Positions 17,193 through 26,733 of a stretch of 64,000 nucleotides of DNA are shown here, in pieces. The notes beneath the pieces are model-generated. The model was not told the DNA's origin. It worked only from the letters and a program-made list of their open reading frames with translations, and did no database searches. The DNA is taken from the NCBI GenBank assembly GCA_038243995.1, contig JBBRTV010000014.1, positions 62,001-126,000 of the forward strand. Direction: 5' to 3'. The translations under genes and the position numbers were made by a program. The stretch is from Scleromatobacter sp038243995 (lineage in GTDB: Bacteria; Pseudomonadota; Gammaproteobacteria; Burkholderiales; Burkholderiaceae_C). Position 1 is the first letter of the stretch; each line of letters begins with the position of its first letter.

Positions 17193-18530
17193 ATGAAGCA
17201 TTTCCGTCTGTCCGCGCTCGCGTTTGCCGGCGCCTGCCTGTTCGGCTCGGCGCACGCCGTCGACCTCATCGCCATCGGCCAGTTGAGCCCTACCGCGAGC
17301 GACCTGTCGGGCCTGTCGGCGCCGCTCGAGAACGGCGTGCCCGGCGACCAGCTCGGCGGCCTCGGATCGGGTCTGGCCTGGGCCGGTGGGTCGACCTTCA
17401 TCGCGATCCCCGACCGCGGCCCGAACGCGGTCGCCTGGAACGCCGCCGTCGACGATACGTCCAGCTACATCCCGCGTTTCCACACGCTGAACCTGGCGCT
17501 GCAACCCGTGGCGCAAGGCAACCTGCCGTTCACGCTGACGCCCACGCTCGAAGCGACGACGCTGATGTCCAGCACCAAGCGCCTGCGCTATGGGCCGGTG
17601 GTGCCTGCGCACCAGCGCGGGCTCTGGTATTTCAGCGGCCGCTCGGACAACTTCGACGCCAGCCGCTCCTCGGCCGACCATGTCGACGCGCGTCTCGATC
17701 CCGAAGGCATCCGGGTGTCGCGCGACGGCAAGTCAGTGTTCGTCTCCGACGAGTACGGCCCCGCCGTCTACCAGTTCGATCGCGCGACGGGCGTCCGCCT
17801 GCATGCGTTCACGCTGCCCGCGATCATGAACGTCGCGGTGAAAAACTCGATGGGCGCGACGGAGGTCACGTCGAACACGAGCGGCCGGGTCGCCAACAAG
17901 GGCATGGAAGGCCTCGCGATCACGCCGGACGGCAAGACGCTTGTCGGCTTCGTGCAGAGCCCGCTGATCCAGGACGGCGGCGACGGCGGGCGCGCGAACC
18001 GCATCGTGACGATAGACCGGGCCACGGGCGCGACGCGCCAGGTCGCCTACGACAACTTCCTCGCCGACATGAACAAGGCCTACAACAGCAGCGAGTTGCT
18101 GGCCCTGAACAGCCACGAGTTCCTCGTTCTCGAGCGCGACGGCAAGGGCCTGGGCGACGATTCGAGCGCGGTGGTCAAGCGTCTCTACAAGGTCGACATC
18201 GCGAACGCCACCGATGTGTCGACGCTCAGTGGCGCGGACAGCCTGCTCCCCCTGGCGGTGCCGAAGACGCTGTTCCTCGACATCCGGGCCAGCCTGAACG
18301 CCGCCGGCATCCCCGACACGCAGATCCCCGCGAAGATCGAAGGCGCGGCGTTCGGCGCCGACGTGACGGTGGACGGCGTCGTCAAGCACACGCTCTACCT
18401 GGGCAACGACAACGACTTCGTGGCCGTGACCAAGGGCGGCCTCGCGAACCCGAACCAGTGGTTCGTGTTCACCTTCACCGATGCCGACCTGGGCGGCTCC
18501 GTGTTCGTGCCGCAGAGCATCGGCAAATAG
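17193..18530 (+). CDS. secreted esterase-like phytase family protein (PF13449)
   Basis: 445-residue exported beta-propeller protein of the phytase-like/esterase-like family. A clear signal peptide (KHFRLSALAFAGACLFGSAHA) is followed by propeller repeats including DPEGIRVSRDGKSVFVSDEY, GMEGLAITPDGKTLVGFVQS and IEGAAFGADV, the Glu/Asp-rich sites typical of the fold. Despite the name, phytase activity is proven for few members; phosphoester or lactone hydrolysis is possible. A perfect nine-base hairpin follows the stop. Two TGTCAC motifs upstream (17111-17130) resemble a loose Pho box but have the wrong spacing. It is a single gene with its own terminator. Confidence 0.82.
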   Translation: MKHFRLSALAFAGACLFGSAHAVDLIAIGQLSPTASDLSGLSAPLENGVPGDQLGGLGSGLAWAGGSTFIAIPDRGPNAVAWNAAVDDTSSYIPRFHTLNLALQPVAQGNLPFTLTPTLEATTLMSSTKRLRYGPVVPAHQRGLWYFSGRSDNFDASRSSADHVDARLDPEGIRVSRDGKSVFVSDEYGPAVYQFDRATGVRLHAFTLPAIMNVAVKNSMGATEVTSNTSGRVANKGMEGLAITPDGKTLVGFVQSPLIQDGGDGGRANRIVTIDRATGATRQVAYDNFLADMNKAYNSSELLALNSHEFLVLERDGKGLGDDSSAVVKRLYKVDIANATDVSTLSGADSLLPLAVPKTLFLDIRASLNAAGIPDTQIPAKIEGAAFGADVTVDGVVKHTLYLGNDNDFVAVTKGGLANPNQWFVFTFTDADLGGSVFVPQSIGK

Positions 18531-18538
18531 GCACAGCG

Positions 18539-18562
18539 CCCGAGGCGGGCGAGCGCCTCGGG
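18539..18562 (+). terminator. hairpin after the phytase-like gene
   Basis: A perfect nine-base stem (CCCGAGGCG and its complement) with a six-base loop starts eight bases after the stop. There is no U-tract, which is common in such G+C-rich genomes, so it may act as a terminator or as an mRNA 3' stabiliser. Confidence 0.55.
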
Positions 18563-18820
18563 AGACGGCCTTGCAGAGACCGATCGTGGCGGGCCGGGGC
18601 CCGCCTTGTCGTTGGCGCCGTGGATTGGCGGTGCGACACGCGGCGACAGGCGGCCGGGGTGGAGGGCAGCGCACCGGCGCCGGTGTCGTCCTGCGCCCAT
18701 CCCCCTAGAGCCACATCGGCAGGGCGCGTCCCGCCCGTGGATTTCCCCGGAGCGAATCGGGACACTGCAGTGCGGGCCATTGCCGCGCGACATCAATGAT
18801 TCGAACCAAGGAGGTCACGA

Positions 18821-19618
18821 ATGAAGAACACGACGATTGCCAGCTTCGTGCTGGCGGGGTTTGTCTGCACACCCGCGTTCGCGGTCGAGGCTTTCAAGAC
18901 CTACGACAATTTCTCCACGGCGCCGATCAACGGCGCGCTGTGGGAGGACGCCGAGCGAACGGTGCAGATCAAGGCCGGCGTTCTCGCGGTCACCCAACGG
19001 GCCTATGGCCAAGGCTCCAGCAATGTGGGCGTGTCGTTCGATACCTTACACACGCATTTTTCCGAGCCGGCGGCCGTCACGGAGGTGCGGGCCAAGATCA
19101 CGGTGAAGGCGCTGGAGGTGAACGCGTGTCCCGGCAATCCGAGCGTCAGCCAGTCGCGCGCGCGGATCAACGGTAGTTACTACAACATCGGCACGCCGGT
19201 GCCGGGGTCGGAAGTGGGCGATGCGCTCGCGCAAGTCAAGCTGACGCGGTTCTCGAATTCGACGGATGCGCCGGGCGTCCTGCGGGTGCAGGGCAGCCTG
19301 CTCCACTGCATCAATGCCGATTGCTCGACGAGCACGACCATCAAGACCATAGACCTCGGCACCGTGAACCTCGGCCAGGCCGCGACGGTGCAGGTTCAGT
19401 GGGACCAACCCAACAAGCAGTTTCTCTACTCGCGCGACAGCGGTGCGTTCAGCGGCAGCATCGTCTACACGGACGACGACAGCCATCCTCCGGGCTTGCC
19501 ATTCAAGAGCCTAGATTCGCGCATCGATGTCGCCAATTGCACGGCCCCCGCCACGCTGACGGGCTTTGTCAGCGCGACGTTCGACAGCGTGGCGGTCAAC
19601 AAGTCGGCGGCGCCCTGA
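18821..19618 (+). CDS. secreted protein of unknown function
   Basis: 265-residue protein not assigned to a named family. A signal peptide (residues 1-21, ending AFA) precedes a mature part rich in Ser, Thr and Asn with predicted beta content. A few Cys occur in pairs that could form disulfides (VNACPG; LLHCINADCSTS). The start FKTYDNFSTAPINGALWEDA resembles the N-terminal strands of concanavalin-like or DUF1080-type jelly-roll domains, but this is only an impression. AAGGAGG eight bases before the ATG is one of the strongest ribosome sites in the window. It is convergent with the secreted hydrolase gene, with 27 bases between stops. Confidence 0.75.
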   Translation: MKNTTIASFVLAGFVCTPAFAVEAFKTYDNFSTAPINGALWEDAERTVQIKAGVLAVTQRAYGQGSSNVGVSFDTLHTHFSEPAAVTEVRAKITVKALEVNACPGNPSVSQSRARINGSYYNIGTPVPGSEVGDALAQVKLTRFSNSTDAPGVLRVQGSLLHCINADCSTSTTIKTIDLGTVNLGQAATVQVQWDQPNKQFLYSRDSGAFSGSIVYTDDDSHPPGLPFKSLDSRIDVANCTAPATLTGFVSATFDSVAVNKSAAP

Positions 19619-19645
19619 CCCCTGTGAGGCTGCCGTGTTCGGCGA

Positions 19646-20821
19646 CTACTGCAGAAATCGGCCCAGGAAATCCAGGTAGTGGTCGAATGCGTGGCCTTTG
19701 TCGACGCCGTCTTCCAGCGTGCAGGTTCCGGCCGGATTGCTGGCGCGGTGGGCGTCGCAGAACACGTCGCCATAGCCGGGGAAGTGGACGGGGTCGGGAA
19801 TCTCTTCGTACGGCAGCGGCCAGGCCCGGCGACGGCCTTCGTAGCGGAGCATGACGGGCGGCGCGCCGGCGGCGATCGAGCGGATCGCGCTGCCGAACTG
19901 CGCGTATTCCGGATACTCGGACGTGTAGACGTCCCGGATGAGCTGCCACGTGCGGGGTGGTTGGTCGACGACGAAGTCGGCAAGGTATTCGTCGAGGACA
20001 TAGGTGGTCTGCGCGTTGTAGGCGACCACCGCGTTCAGTCGCGTGGACGGGGCCCCGACGACGTCCGGCTGCAGCGCCGCCCACAGCACTTCCGAGCCGC
20101 GCGACCAGCCGACGCCGAAGAAGTTCGCCGGATCGACGTTCAGATCCGCGGCGTGAGCCCGGAGATAGCGGATGGCGTCGGCGACGTCCCAGTGCGGCAC
20201 GCGGAAATCTCGGGGGGGTCGATTCGGCAGGGCGTGGTCGACCACGGGATGGCGAAACTCGACTGACGCGAATGCGTAGCCCGCGTTCGTCGCCGCGGCC
20301 ACCAGCGTCGAATAGAGCGCGGCGTCTTCGGTGCGGCTGATGTGATTCGTCGTGCCGTCTTCGTGGAAATAGACGACGAGCGGCGCCGGCTGACGACCGT
20401 GGAGGGATGCAGCGGGGGGATAGAAGTCGAGCTCCTGGAAGAGGGTCGTGGTTCCGTCGCCGTAGGACGGCTCTACCCAGTGCTGGCTCCCCCAGCAGAT
20501 CCGGGCGGGGGTGCCGCCGGCTGCGGGCACGGCTGCGGCGCCGGCGTCGGCTTCTGGGTCGGGCACGGTTGCGGCTGCGGCGTCGGCGTCGGGGTCGAGG
20601 CCGTCGCAGGGATCGGCGTGGGGACCGCTGGCGGCCGGGGCGCGCGGCGGCGCGCGCCCCGGCCTGGTCGGCGCAAAGGTGGGCAAGGCGACGGCGGTCC
20701 GTGTGGCGATTTCGTGCGGCGCGGCGACGGCCAGGGCAGCAGGCCCGCCGACCAGCGCGACCAGCGCGCCGAGGAACAAGGCCAGGCACCGGCGCTGGAA
20801 CGCCGGCCTTCGATTTCTCAT
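19646..20821 (-). CDS. secreted alpha/beta-hydrolase (esterase/lipase-like)
   Basis: 391-residue exported serine hydrolase. The ATG at 20821 has GAGGAG upstream and leads into a signal peptide (LALFLGALVALVGGPAALAV). A low-complexity Asp/Ala/Pro linker (about 75-110) precedes the hydrolase core. The nucleophile elbow is GVGWSRGSE (GxSxG type), the oxyanion strand is VVYFHEDGTTNH, and a C-terminal DKGHAFDHYLDF gives a candidate catalytic His. Arrangement and size fit carboxylesterases or polymer hydrolases. In an overlapping frame the linker would read as a Pro/Thr-rich linker, so a compensating frameshift pair cannot be excluded. Substrate unknown. Confidence 0.78.
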   Translation of the reverse strand: MRNRRPAFQRRCLALFLGALVALVGGPAALAVAAPHEIATRTAVALPTFAPTRPGRAPPRAPAASGPHADPCDGLDPDADAAAATVPDPEADAGAAAVPAAGGTPARICWGSQHWVEPSYGDGTTTLFQELDFYPPAASLHGRQPAPLVVYFHEDGTTNHISRTEDAALYSTLVAAATNAGYAFASVEFRHPVVDHALPNRPPRDFRVPHWDVADAIRYLRAHAADLNVDPANFFGVGWSRGSEVLWAALQPDVVGAPSTRLNAVVAYNAQTTYVLDEYLADFVVDQPPRTWQLIRDVYTSEYPEYAQFGSAIRSIAAGAPPVMLRYEGRRRAWPLPYEEIPDPVHFPGYGDVFCDAHRASNPAGTCTLEDGVDKGHAFDHYLDFLGRFLQ

Positions 20822-21045
20822 GGGGACTCCTCTTCGTGGACTTGATCGTCGACCGGCGCGGACACCATTTTTCGGGCTCGGACCGGGTGCGGGGTGCCGT
20901 CGCTCGCGGACGGCCAAGGCAGCAGCGGGCCCTGGAAGGATTGCCCCGATCGCGGCGAAACGCGGGCCGGGGTTCCGGGCGGCGGGAACAGTGCGACGAC
21001 GTACATCGACGGCGCTGCGGAGCTAGCGATGCGGACGGCGGCTGC

Positions 21046-21159
21046 GGCGCAGGCGGAGGCGCAGGCGCAGGCGCAGGCGCAGGCGCAGGCGGAGGCGGAG
21101 GCGGAGGCGGAGGCGGAGGCGGAGGCGCAGGCGCAGGCGCAGGCGGAGGCGGAGGCGGA
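21046..21159. repeat. 19-copy hexanucleotide tandem repeat (GGCGCA/GGCGGA)
   Basis: An uninterrupted array of 19 six-base units of two types, A = GGCGCA and B = GGCGGA. The order is A B A5 B6 A3 B3, giving 114 bases without a single deviation. Read in one plus-strand frame it encodes an Ala-Gln/Ala-Glu repeat, in a minus-strand frame Leu-Arg or Pro/Ala repeats. None of these frames joins a recognisable domain, so it is treated as non-coding. The purity and block structure suggest recent slippage expansion. Confidence 0.95.
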
Positions 21160-21491
21160 GAGGGCCGGGCCGTTGGCGGCTGGGCGTGGCGCGGTCTTGC
21201 CGGCGGGGGCCGGGGGCGGGCGCCGGCGTGTCGACGGGCGGGCGGCGGCGCTTCACGGCGCCTGGATCATCCAGTGCGCCGGCGCAGGCTGCGCGGGCCA
21301 GGGCCCGACGGGTTGGCTGGCGCCAGGCGCCGCGAACTTCGACGAGACCGATCAATGTTTCGAGCGGCCTCCCGAGAATCCAGGATGCCACGATCGGCCG
21401 GATCAGCCGTGCGCCGAATGCCGGGTTTTCGGGCGTTCCGCGCTGGACGCAAGCTTTCCACAGGGAAGCGGTGGCACGGGCCCGCCCCTGC

Positions 21492-21516
21492 ACCCGGCCC
21501 GTGCGCCGGGCCGGGT
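21492..21516 (-). terminator. terminator of the liv operon
   Basis: A perfect nine-base stem (ACCCGGCCC and its complement GGGCCGGGT) with a seven-base loop begins seven bases after the livF stop. There is no clear U-tract downstream on the minus strand. Position and perfection support transcript termination of the operon. Confidence 0.65.
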
Positions 21517-21523
21517 CAGCGGC

Positions 21524-22246
<723 letters not shown>

Positions 22247-22263
22247 GTTGTCCTGAGTCCTGG

Positions 22264-24210
22264 TCAGACCGTCGCGGGAGCGTCGACTTCGCCGCCGAGG
22301 TAGGCCTTGATGACCTGCGGATCGGCCTGCACCGCGGCCGGGCTGCCCTCGGCGATCTTCTGGCCGAAGTCCAGCACGGTGACCGTGTCGCAGACCGACA
22401 TGACGACGTCCATGTGGTGCTCGATCAGGATGAGCGTGATGCCGTGTTCGCGGATCTTGTGGATGATCGCGACCAGATCCTTGATGTCGGGTGCAGTGAG
22501 GCCCGCGGCCGGCTCGTCGAGCAGCAGCAGCTCCGGGTTCAGTGCCAGCGCGCGTGCGATCTCGAGCAGTCGCTGCTTGCCGTAGGGCAGGTTGCGCGCC
22601 TCTTCGCCGGCGAGCTCATCGAGGCCGACGAAGCGCAGCAGCGCATAGGCGCGCGCGGTGGCGGCGCGTTCCTCGCGCAGGAAGCGAGGCAGGTGCAGCG
22701 CGACATCGAGCAGGTTGCTGCGATACGTGTGGTGCAGGCCGACGAGCACGTTCTGCAGCGCGGTCATCTCGCCGAACAGCTGCACGTTCTGGAAGGTGCG
22801 TGCGATGCCCGACAGGGCGATGCTGGAAGACGTGCGGCCGACGATCGTGTCGCCCTTGAACACGATGGTGCCGGCCGTCGGCACGTAGATGCCGGTGAGC
22901 ACGTTCATCATCGTGCTCTTGCCCGAGCCGTTCGGGCCGATCAGCCCGTGGATGGTGCCGCGCGTCACGTTGAGGTCGACGTCGTTCAGCGCTTTCAGGC
23001 CGCCGAACTGCATCAGCACGCGCGAGGCGGCCAGGAACTCCTGCGCCGCGGGGGCGGCGGCCGATCGTTCCACCGCGTCGGCGGGGGCGGCCAGGGCCGC
23101 GGCGGCGTTGGCGTCGGTGCGGCCGTGGCCGTGCAGGCCCAGGGTATGGCGGACGAAGCCGACGATGCCGTCCTGCAGGTAGTAGACGACCAGCAGCGTG
23201 ATCAGGCCGAAGATCGACAGGCGCCAGTCGGTCATCGTCGTCAGCACGAAGGACAGCCCGGCCAGCGCGATAGTGCCTACGACCGGGATCGCGACGCGCG
23301 CAAGTGTCGCCTTGCGCCGGGCCACGAACACCGCGGCGCCGATCGCGACGAGCACCGCGAGCGCGACGGAGACTTCGCGGAACAGCGCGAGGTCGTCCAG
23401 CAGCTTCGGCAGCATCACGATGATCGCCGCGCCGAGCAGCGCGCCGCTGCGGGTCTTGCGCCCGCCCATGATGGTGGCGAGCAGGAACATCACCGTCAGC
23501 TCGAAGTTGTAGGTGTTGGGCGAGATGTACTGCTCGGAGTACGCGTACAGGGAGCCCGCGAGGCCGGCCATGCCGGCGCTGATCACGAACGCGTAGACCT
23601 TGTAGCGGTAGACCGAGACGCCCATGCAATCGGACGCCACCGGGCTGCCGCGCAGCGCCTCGAACGCGCGCCCCAGGTGCGAGCGCAGGATGCGGTGGAC
23701 GACGACGCCCGAGACGACGAGCAGCAGCGCGACGACCCAGAAGTATTCGCGCTCGTCGAGCTTGTGGCCGAACAGCACCGGCTTGGAGAGCGTGATGCCC
23801 ATCGGCCCGTTGGTCAGGTCGCCCATCTCGTTGATCAGGATCTGGATGATCGTGCCGAAGGCCAGCGTGACCATCGCCAGGTACGGGCCGGTGACGCGCA
23901 GCGCCGGCAGGGCGAGGATGGCGCCGAAGGCGGCCGTCACCGCGATGCCGCCGACCAGCGTCAGCGCGAGTGGAGCGGCGAACTTCGCGAACAGCACGCC
24001 GGCCGTGTACGCGCCGATGCCGAACAGGCCGGCGTGTCCGAGCGAGACCTGGCCGGTGTAGCCGACGACGATGTCGAGCCCGAACAGCAGGATCGCGTAG
24101 ATCGCGATCGTCTCGAGCAGGTGGATGTAGTAGGGGTTGGCGATGACCAGCGGGAACGCCACCAGCAGCGCGAGTCCGGCTGCGGCGAGGAGGAGGGGAC
24201 GCGACTTCAT
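22264..24210 (-). CDS. fused LivM permease - LivG ATPase of a branched-chain amino acid ABC transporter
   Basis: 648-residue fusion. Residues about 1-335 are a LivM permease with several membrane helices and the motifs VVGYTGQVSLGHAGLFGIGA and IMGGRKTRSGALLGAAIIV. A further membrane segment and an Ala-rich linker (about 365-395) lead to a LivG ATPase: Walker A GLIGPNGSGKST, GIARTFQNVQLFGEM, the signature NLPYGKQRLLEIARAL, Walker B LLLLDEPAAGLT and switch LIEHHMDVVMSV. In E. coli LivM and LivG are separate; fused forms occur in some Burkholderiales. The fusion fixes one permease-ATPase pair per polypeptide, so the complex would pair LivM-G with LivH and LivF. It starts seven bases after the livH stop. 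Confidence 0.93.
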   Translation of the reverse strand: MKSRPLLLAAAGLALLVAFPLVIANPYYIHLLETIAIYAILLFGLDIVVGYTGQVSLGHAGLFGIGAYTAGVLFAKFAAPLALTLVGGIAVTAAFGAILALPALRVTGPYLAMVTLAFGTIIQILINEMGDLTNGPMGITLSKPVLFGHKLDEREYFWVVALLLVVSGVVVHRILRSHLGRAFEALRGSPVASDCMGVSVYRYKVYAFVISAGMAGLAGSLYAYSEQYISPNTYNFELTVMFLLATIMGGRKTRSGALLGAAIIVMLPKLLDDLALFREVSVALAVLVAIGAAVFVARRKATLARVAIPVVGTIALAGLSFVLTTMTDWRLSIFGLITLLVVYYLQDGIVGFVRHTLGLHGHGRTDANAAAALAAPADAVERSAAAPAAQEFLAASRVLMQFGGLKALNDVDLNVTRGTIHGLIGPNGSGKSTMMNVLTGIYVPTAGTIVFKGDTIVGRTSSSIALSGIARTFQNVQLFGEMTALQNVLVGLHHTYRSNLLDVALHLPRFLREERAATARAYALLRFVGLDELAGEEARNLPYGKQRLLEIARALALNPELLLLDEPAAGLTAPDIKDLVAIIHKIREHGITLILIEHHMDVVMSVCDTVTVLDFGQKIAEGSPAAVQADPQVIKAYLGGEVDAPATV

Positions 24211-24217
24211 GGGTGGC

Positions 24218-25093
24218 TCAGACCTTCTTGATGGCGGTCTTGCCGAACAGGCCGGCAGGCTTGACGGCGAGCACGATCAGCAACAGGACGAGACCCGGCA
24301 CGTCCTTGTAGCCGGTCGACATGTAGTAGCCGGTGGTCGTCTCGGCGACGCCCAGGATGATGCCGCCCAGGATGATGCCCATGCCGCTCGTCAGTCCGCC
24401 GATGATGGCCACCGCGAACGCCTTCAGGCCCAGCACCGCGCCCATCGTGGCGCCGGTCAGCGTCAGCGGCGCGATGAGCACGCCGGCGAGCGCCGCGCTC
24501 ATCGACGACAGCGCATACGAGAAGGTGATGACCAGGCTCGTGTTGATGCCCATCAGCCTGGCGGCGTCGCGGTCGTTGAACGTGGCGACGACCGCCTTGC
24601 CCCAGATCGTCTTGCGGTTGAATATCTCGACCGCGGCCATCATCAGGACGGCGCCGACGACCACCAGGATCTCCATCGGCAGCACGTTCGCGCCCAGGAA
24701 CTTCAGCGGCGACTCCGGCAGCGGCGAGGGGAACTTGAGGTCGTCGCGGCCCCAGATGTTCTCGGCCACGTTCTTGAAGATGATGCCGAGCGCGATGGTC
24801 GACATGATCCAGCCGAACTCGCTCTTGATCTTCAGCGCGGGTCGCACGCCGATGCGCTCGACGAATGCGCCCTGGATGGCGCCGAACACGCAGACGATAG
24901 GGATCATCAGCCAGTAGTTGACGCCCAGGCCGACCAGTGTCAGCCCGACCAGCGCGCCCAGCATCAGGGCGTCGCCCTGGCCGAAGTTGAGAGTGTCGGA
25001 CGTCGCGAAGGTCAGCTGGTAGCCGAACGCGATGACCGCGTAGATCATCCCCAGGGCGATGCCGCTGAAGACGAGTTGGGTCAGGATTTCCAT
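24218..25093 (-). CDS. livH: branched-chain amino acid ABC transporter permease LivH
   Basis: 291-residue inner-membrane permease with about eight hydrophobic segments. Family motifs are YAVIAFGYQLTFATSDTLNF, GQGDALMLGALVGLT and FAVAIIGGLTSGMGIILGGI. The start MEILTQLVFSGIALGMIY matches the normal LivH N-terminus; an in-frame ATG 25 codons upstream would add a basic, non-conserved tail and is rejected. It is the second gene of the liv unit, 167 bases after livK, with a hairpin in that gap. Confidence 0.94.
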   Translation of the reverse strand: MEILTQLVFSGIALGMIYAVIAFGYQLTFATSDTLNFGQGDALMLGALVGLTLVGLGVNYWLMIPIVCVFGAIQGAFVERIGVRPALKIKSEFGWIMSTIALGIIFKNVAENIWGRDDLKFPSPLPESPLKFLGANVLPMEILVVVGAVLMMAAVEIFNRKTIWGKAVVATFNDRDAARLMGINTSLVITFSYALSSMSAALAGVLIAPLTLTGATMGAVLGLKAFAVAIIGGLTSGMGIILGGIILGVAETTTGYYMSTGYKDVPGLVLLLIVLAVKPAGLFGKTAIKKV

Positions 25094-25221
25094 GCGCGAA
25101 GACCTCGTTGCATCGTCGCGCGGGGCCGCACGACGGGAAGAAACGCACGCGCGCCACGGGCGCGCCATTCATGAAGAAGCCCGAAGACGCTTCGTCGAAG
25201 CAGCTTCAGGCATCGAGTCGG

Positions 25222-25243
25222 GGCGCCGCGCGGCGGCGGCGCC
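25222..25243 (-). terminator. hairpin between livK and livH
   Basis: A perfect eight-base stem (GGCGCCGC with its complement) and six-base loop stands 18 bases after the livK stop and ahead of livH. Such an intercistronic hairpin often lets the binding-protein mRNA accumulate over the membrane-component mRNA; that role here is inference. Confidence 0.5.
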
Positions 25244-25260
25244 GGAACGCTGTCAGCAGT

Positions 25261-26490
25261 TCACTTCTTCGCCGTGGGCAGGGCACCCTTGGCGGTGGTG
25301 TCTTTCACGCGCACTTCGGAGGCCTTCTTGAAGTCGTCCGGATAGGCGTAGACGACGCGGGCGCCCTTGACTTCGCCGAAGACCGGGATGTTGGCGGTGA
25401 TGGCCTCGTGGTCGGTCTTGGAGAAAGGCTTGTTGTACGTCGTGACGACGCCTTCGACCGGCACCTTCAGGTCTTCGAGCGCGGCCTTGATCTTCGGGCC
25501 GTCGGTGGAGCCGGCCTGCTTGATCGCCGCGGCGAGCAGGTAGATCGAGTCGTAGCCTTGCGCGGCCGAGACCGGGGAATCGATGCGGCTGCCCTTGGGG
25601 CTGAACGTGCGCAGGTAGCTGACGATGAACGACTGACGCTTCGGTGTCGTCGGTTCCTGGATGAAGGTCTGCGGCATGCGCGCGCCCTCGCCGCCGGGGC
25701 CGGCGTTGTCGATGAAGTTGGCCATCGAGAGCGTCCAGCTGCCGATGAGCGGCACCTTCCAGCCAAGCTTGGTCATGCCGTTGGCGATCTGCGCCAGCTC
25801 GGGGCCGATGCCGTAGGTCAGGATGGCTTCGGCGCCGGCTTCCTTGGCCTTGAGCAGCTGCGCCGTCATGTCCACATCCTTGATGTTGAACTTCTCTTCG
25901 GCGACCGGCTTGATGCCCTTGAGCGCGAGCGCCTTCACCAGGTCCTGGCGGCCGAGCTGGCCGTAGTTGGTGGAGTCGGCCAGGATCGCGACCTTCTTGT
26001 AGCCGCGCTTGACGGCTTCCTCGGCGATCATCGGCGCCTGGATGCTGTCGTGGGCGGAGTTGCGGAAGATGTAGTTCTCGGGCTGGTCGTCGAACTGGTG
26101 GGTCAGCACCGAGCCGGTCGCGACGTTGTTCATCACCGGGATCTTCGCTTCCTGGAAGAAACGCTCGGAGGCCAGGCCCACGCCGGTGTTGATGTAGCCG
26201 ACGGTGGCGACGACCTTTTCCTTGCTGATCAGTTCCTGGGCAATCTGCACGCCGCGTTCGTTCTTGGCTTCGTCGTCGCGTTCGACGAGCAGGATCTGGC
26301 GTCCGAGCACGCCACCGGCCTTGTTGATCTCGTCGGTCGCGAGGCGCACGCCGTCGCGCATGCTGACGCCCATGGACGACGAGCCGCCGGTGAATGGGCC
26401 GTCGACGCCGATCTTGATCGGGTCGGCCGCGAAGGCGGATGCGACGGTGCAGGCCAGTGCGACGGCGGTGAGGCGGGATGAGAACTTCAT
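25261..26490 (-). CDS. branched-chain amino acid ABC transporter substrate-binding protein LivK-like
   Basis: 409-residue periplasmic binding protein that delivers ligand to the LivH/LivM-G/LivF complex. It has a signal peptide (KFSSRLTAVALACTVASAFA) and a type I periplasmic fold with IKIGVDGPFTGGSSSMGVSM, RDGVRLATDEINKAGGVLGR and VATVGYINTGVGLASERFFQ. The Ser/Thr-rich GGSSSMG loop is the usual ligand-carboxylate site. Ligand could be Leu/Ile/Val or an aromatic or amide compound, since this family is wide. The start is the ATG with a GGAGAC region 12 bases upstream. It leads the operon and is separated from livH by a hairpin. Confidence 0.92.
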   Translation of the reverse strand: MKFSSRLTAVALACTVASAFAADPIKIGVDGPFTGGSSSMGVSMRDGVRLATDEINKAGGVLGRQILLVERDDEAKNERGVQIAQELISKEKVVATVGYINTGVGLASERFFQEAKIPVMNNVATGSVLTHQFDDQPENYIFRNSAHDSIQAPMIAEEAVKRGYKKVAILADSTNYGQLGRQDLVKALALKGIKPVAEEKFNIKDVDMTAQLLKAKEAGAEAILTYGIGPELAQIANGMTKLGWKVPLIGSWTLSMANFIDNAGPGGEGARMPQTFIQEPTTPKRQSFIVSYLRTFSPKGSRIDSPVSAAQGYDSIYLLAAAIKQAGSTDGPKIKAALEDLKVPVEGVVTTYNKPFSKTDHEAITANIPVFGEVKGARVVYAYPDDFKKASEVRVKDTTAKGALPTAKK

Positions 26491-26705
26491 GGGGGTTGTC
26501 TCCGGTTTGGGCAAGCTGCTTTGCCTCGCGTTGTGACTCAAAGCGAGCTGAATTCCAGGGACATTGTCGTGCCCCCTTCATCATTTGCCAGTACGTGATC
26601 CCCGCAGACTCGTGCAAACCCTCAGTGCCAGGACGGTGCATCTGACGCGTCCAGGCGACGCTGCCCGCTCCTCGTGTAAGACACCCGTCAGGTGGGGCCC
26701 GCGGA

Positions 26706-26722
26706 TGTCCTGAAACAGGACA
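26706..26722 (-). terminator. hairpin after the FadB-like gene
   Basis: A seven-base perfect stem (TGTCCTG and complement) with an AAA loop lies 11 bases past the stop of the FadB-like gene. No U-tract is seen; it probably ends the thiolase/FadB transcript. Confidence 0.5.
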
Positions 26723-26733
26723 GCCGGGGCCTG

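Larger units (their letters stand above)
20822..21523. other. 702-base stretch without a convincing gene
   Basis: Reading frames on both strands cross this stretch, but all are low-complexity or shadows of the neighbours, with no recognisable domain. It contains the hexanucleotide array at 21046-21159 and the liv operon terminator at 21492-21516. The part near 20822-20900 must hold the promoter of the hydrolase gene on the minus strand; no convincing -35/-10 pair was seen. Confidence 0.6.

Noticed and set aside
21046..21159. CRISPR array
   Set aside because: The repeat has no spacers; units are six bases in direct tandem, and no cas genes are near.
21023..21493. Minus-strand frame with a long Leu-Arg repeat
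   Set aside because: The repeat is only the hexanucleotide array read in another frame; the rest has no family and a stop lies soon after.
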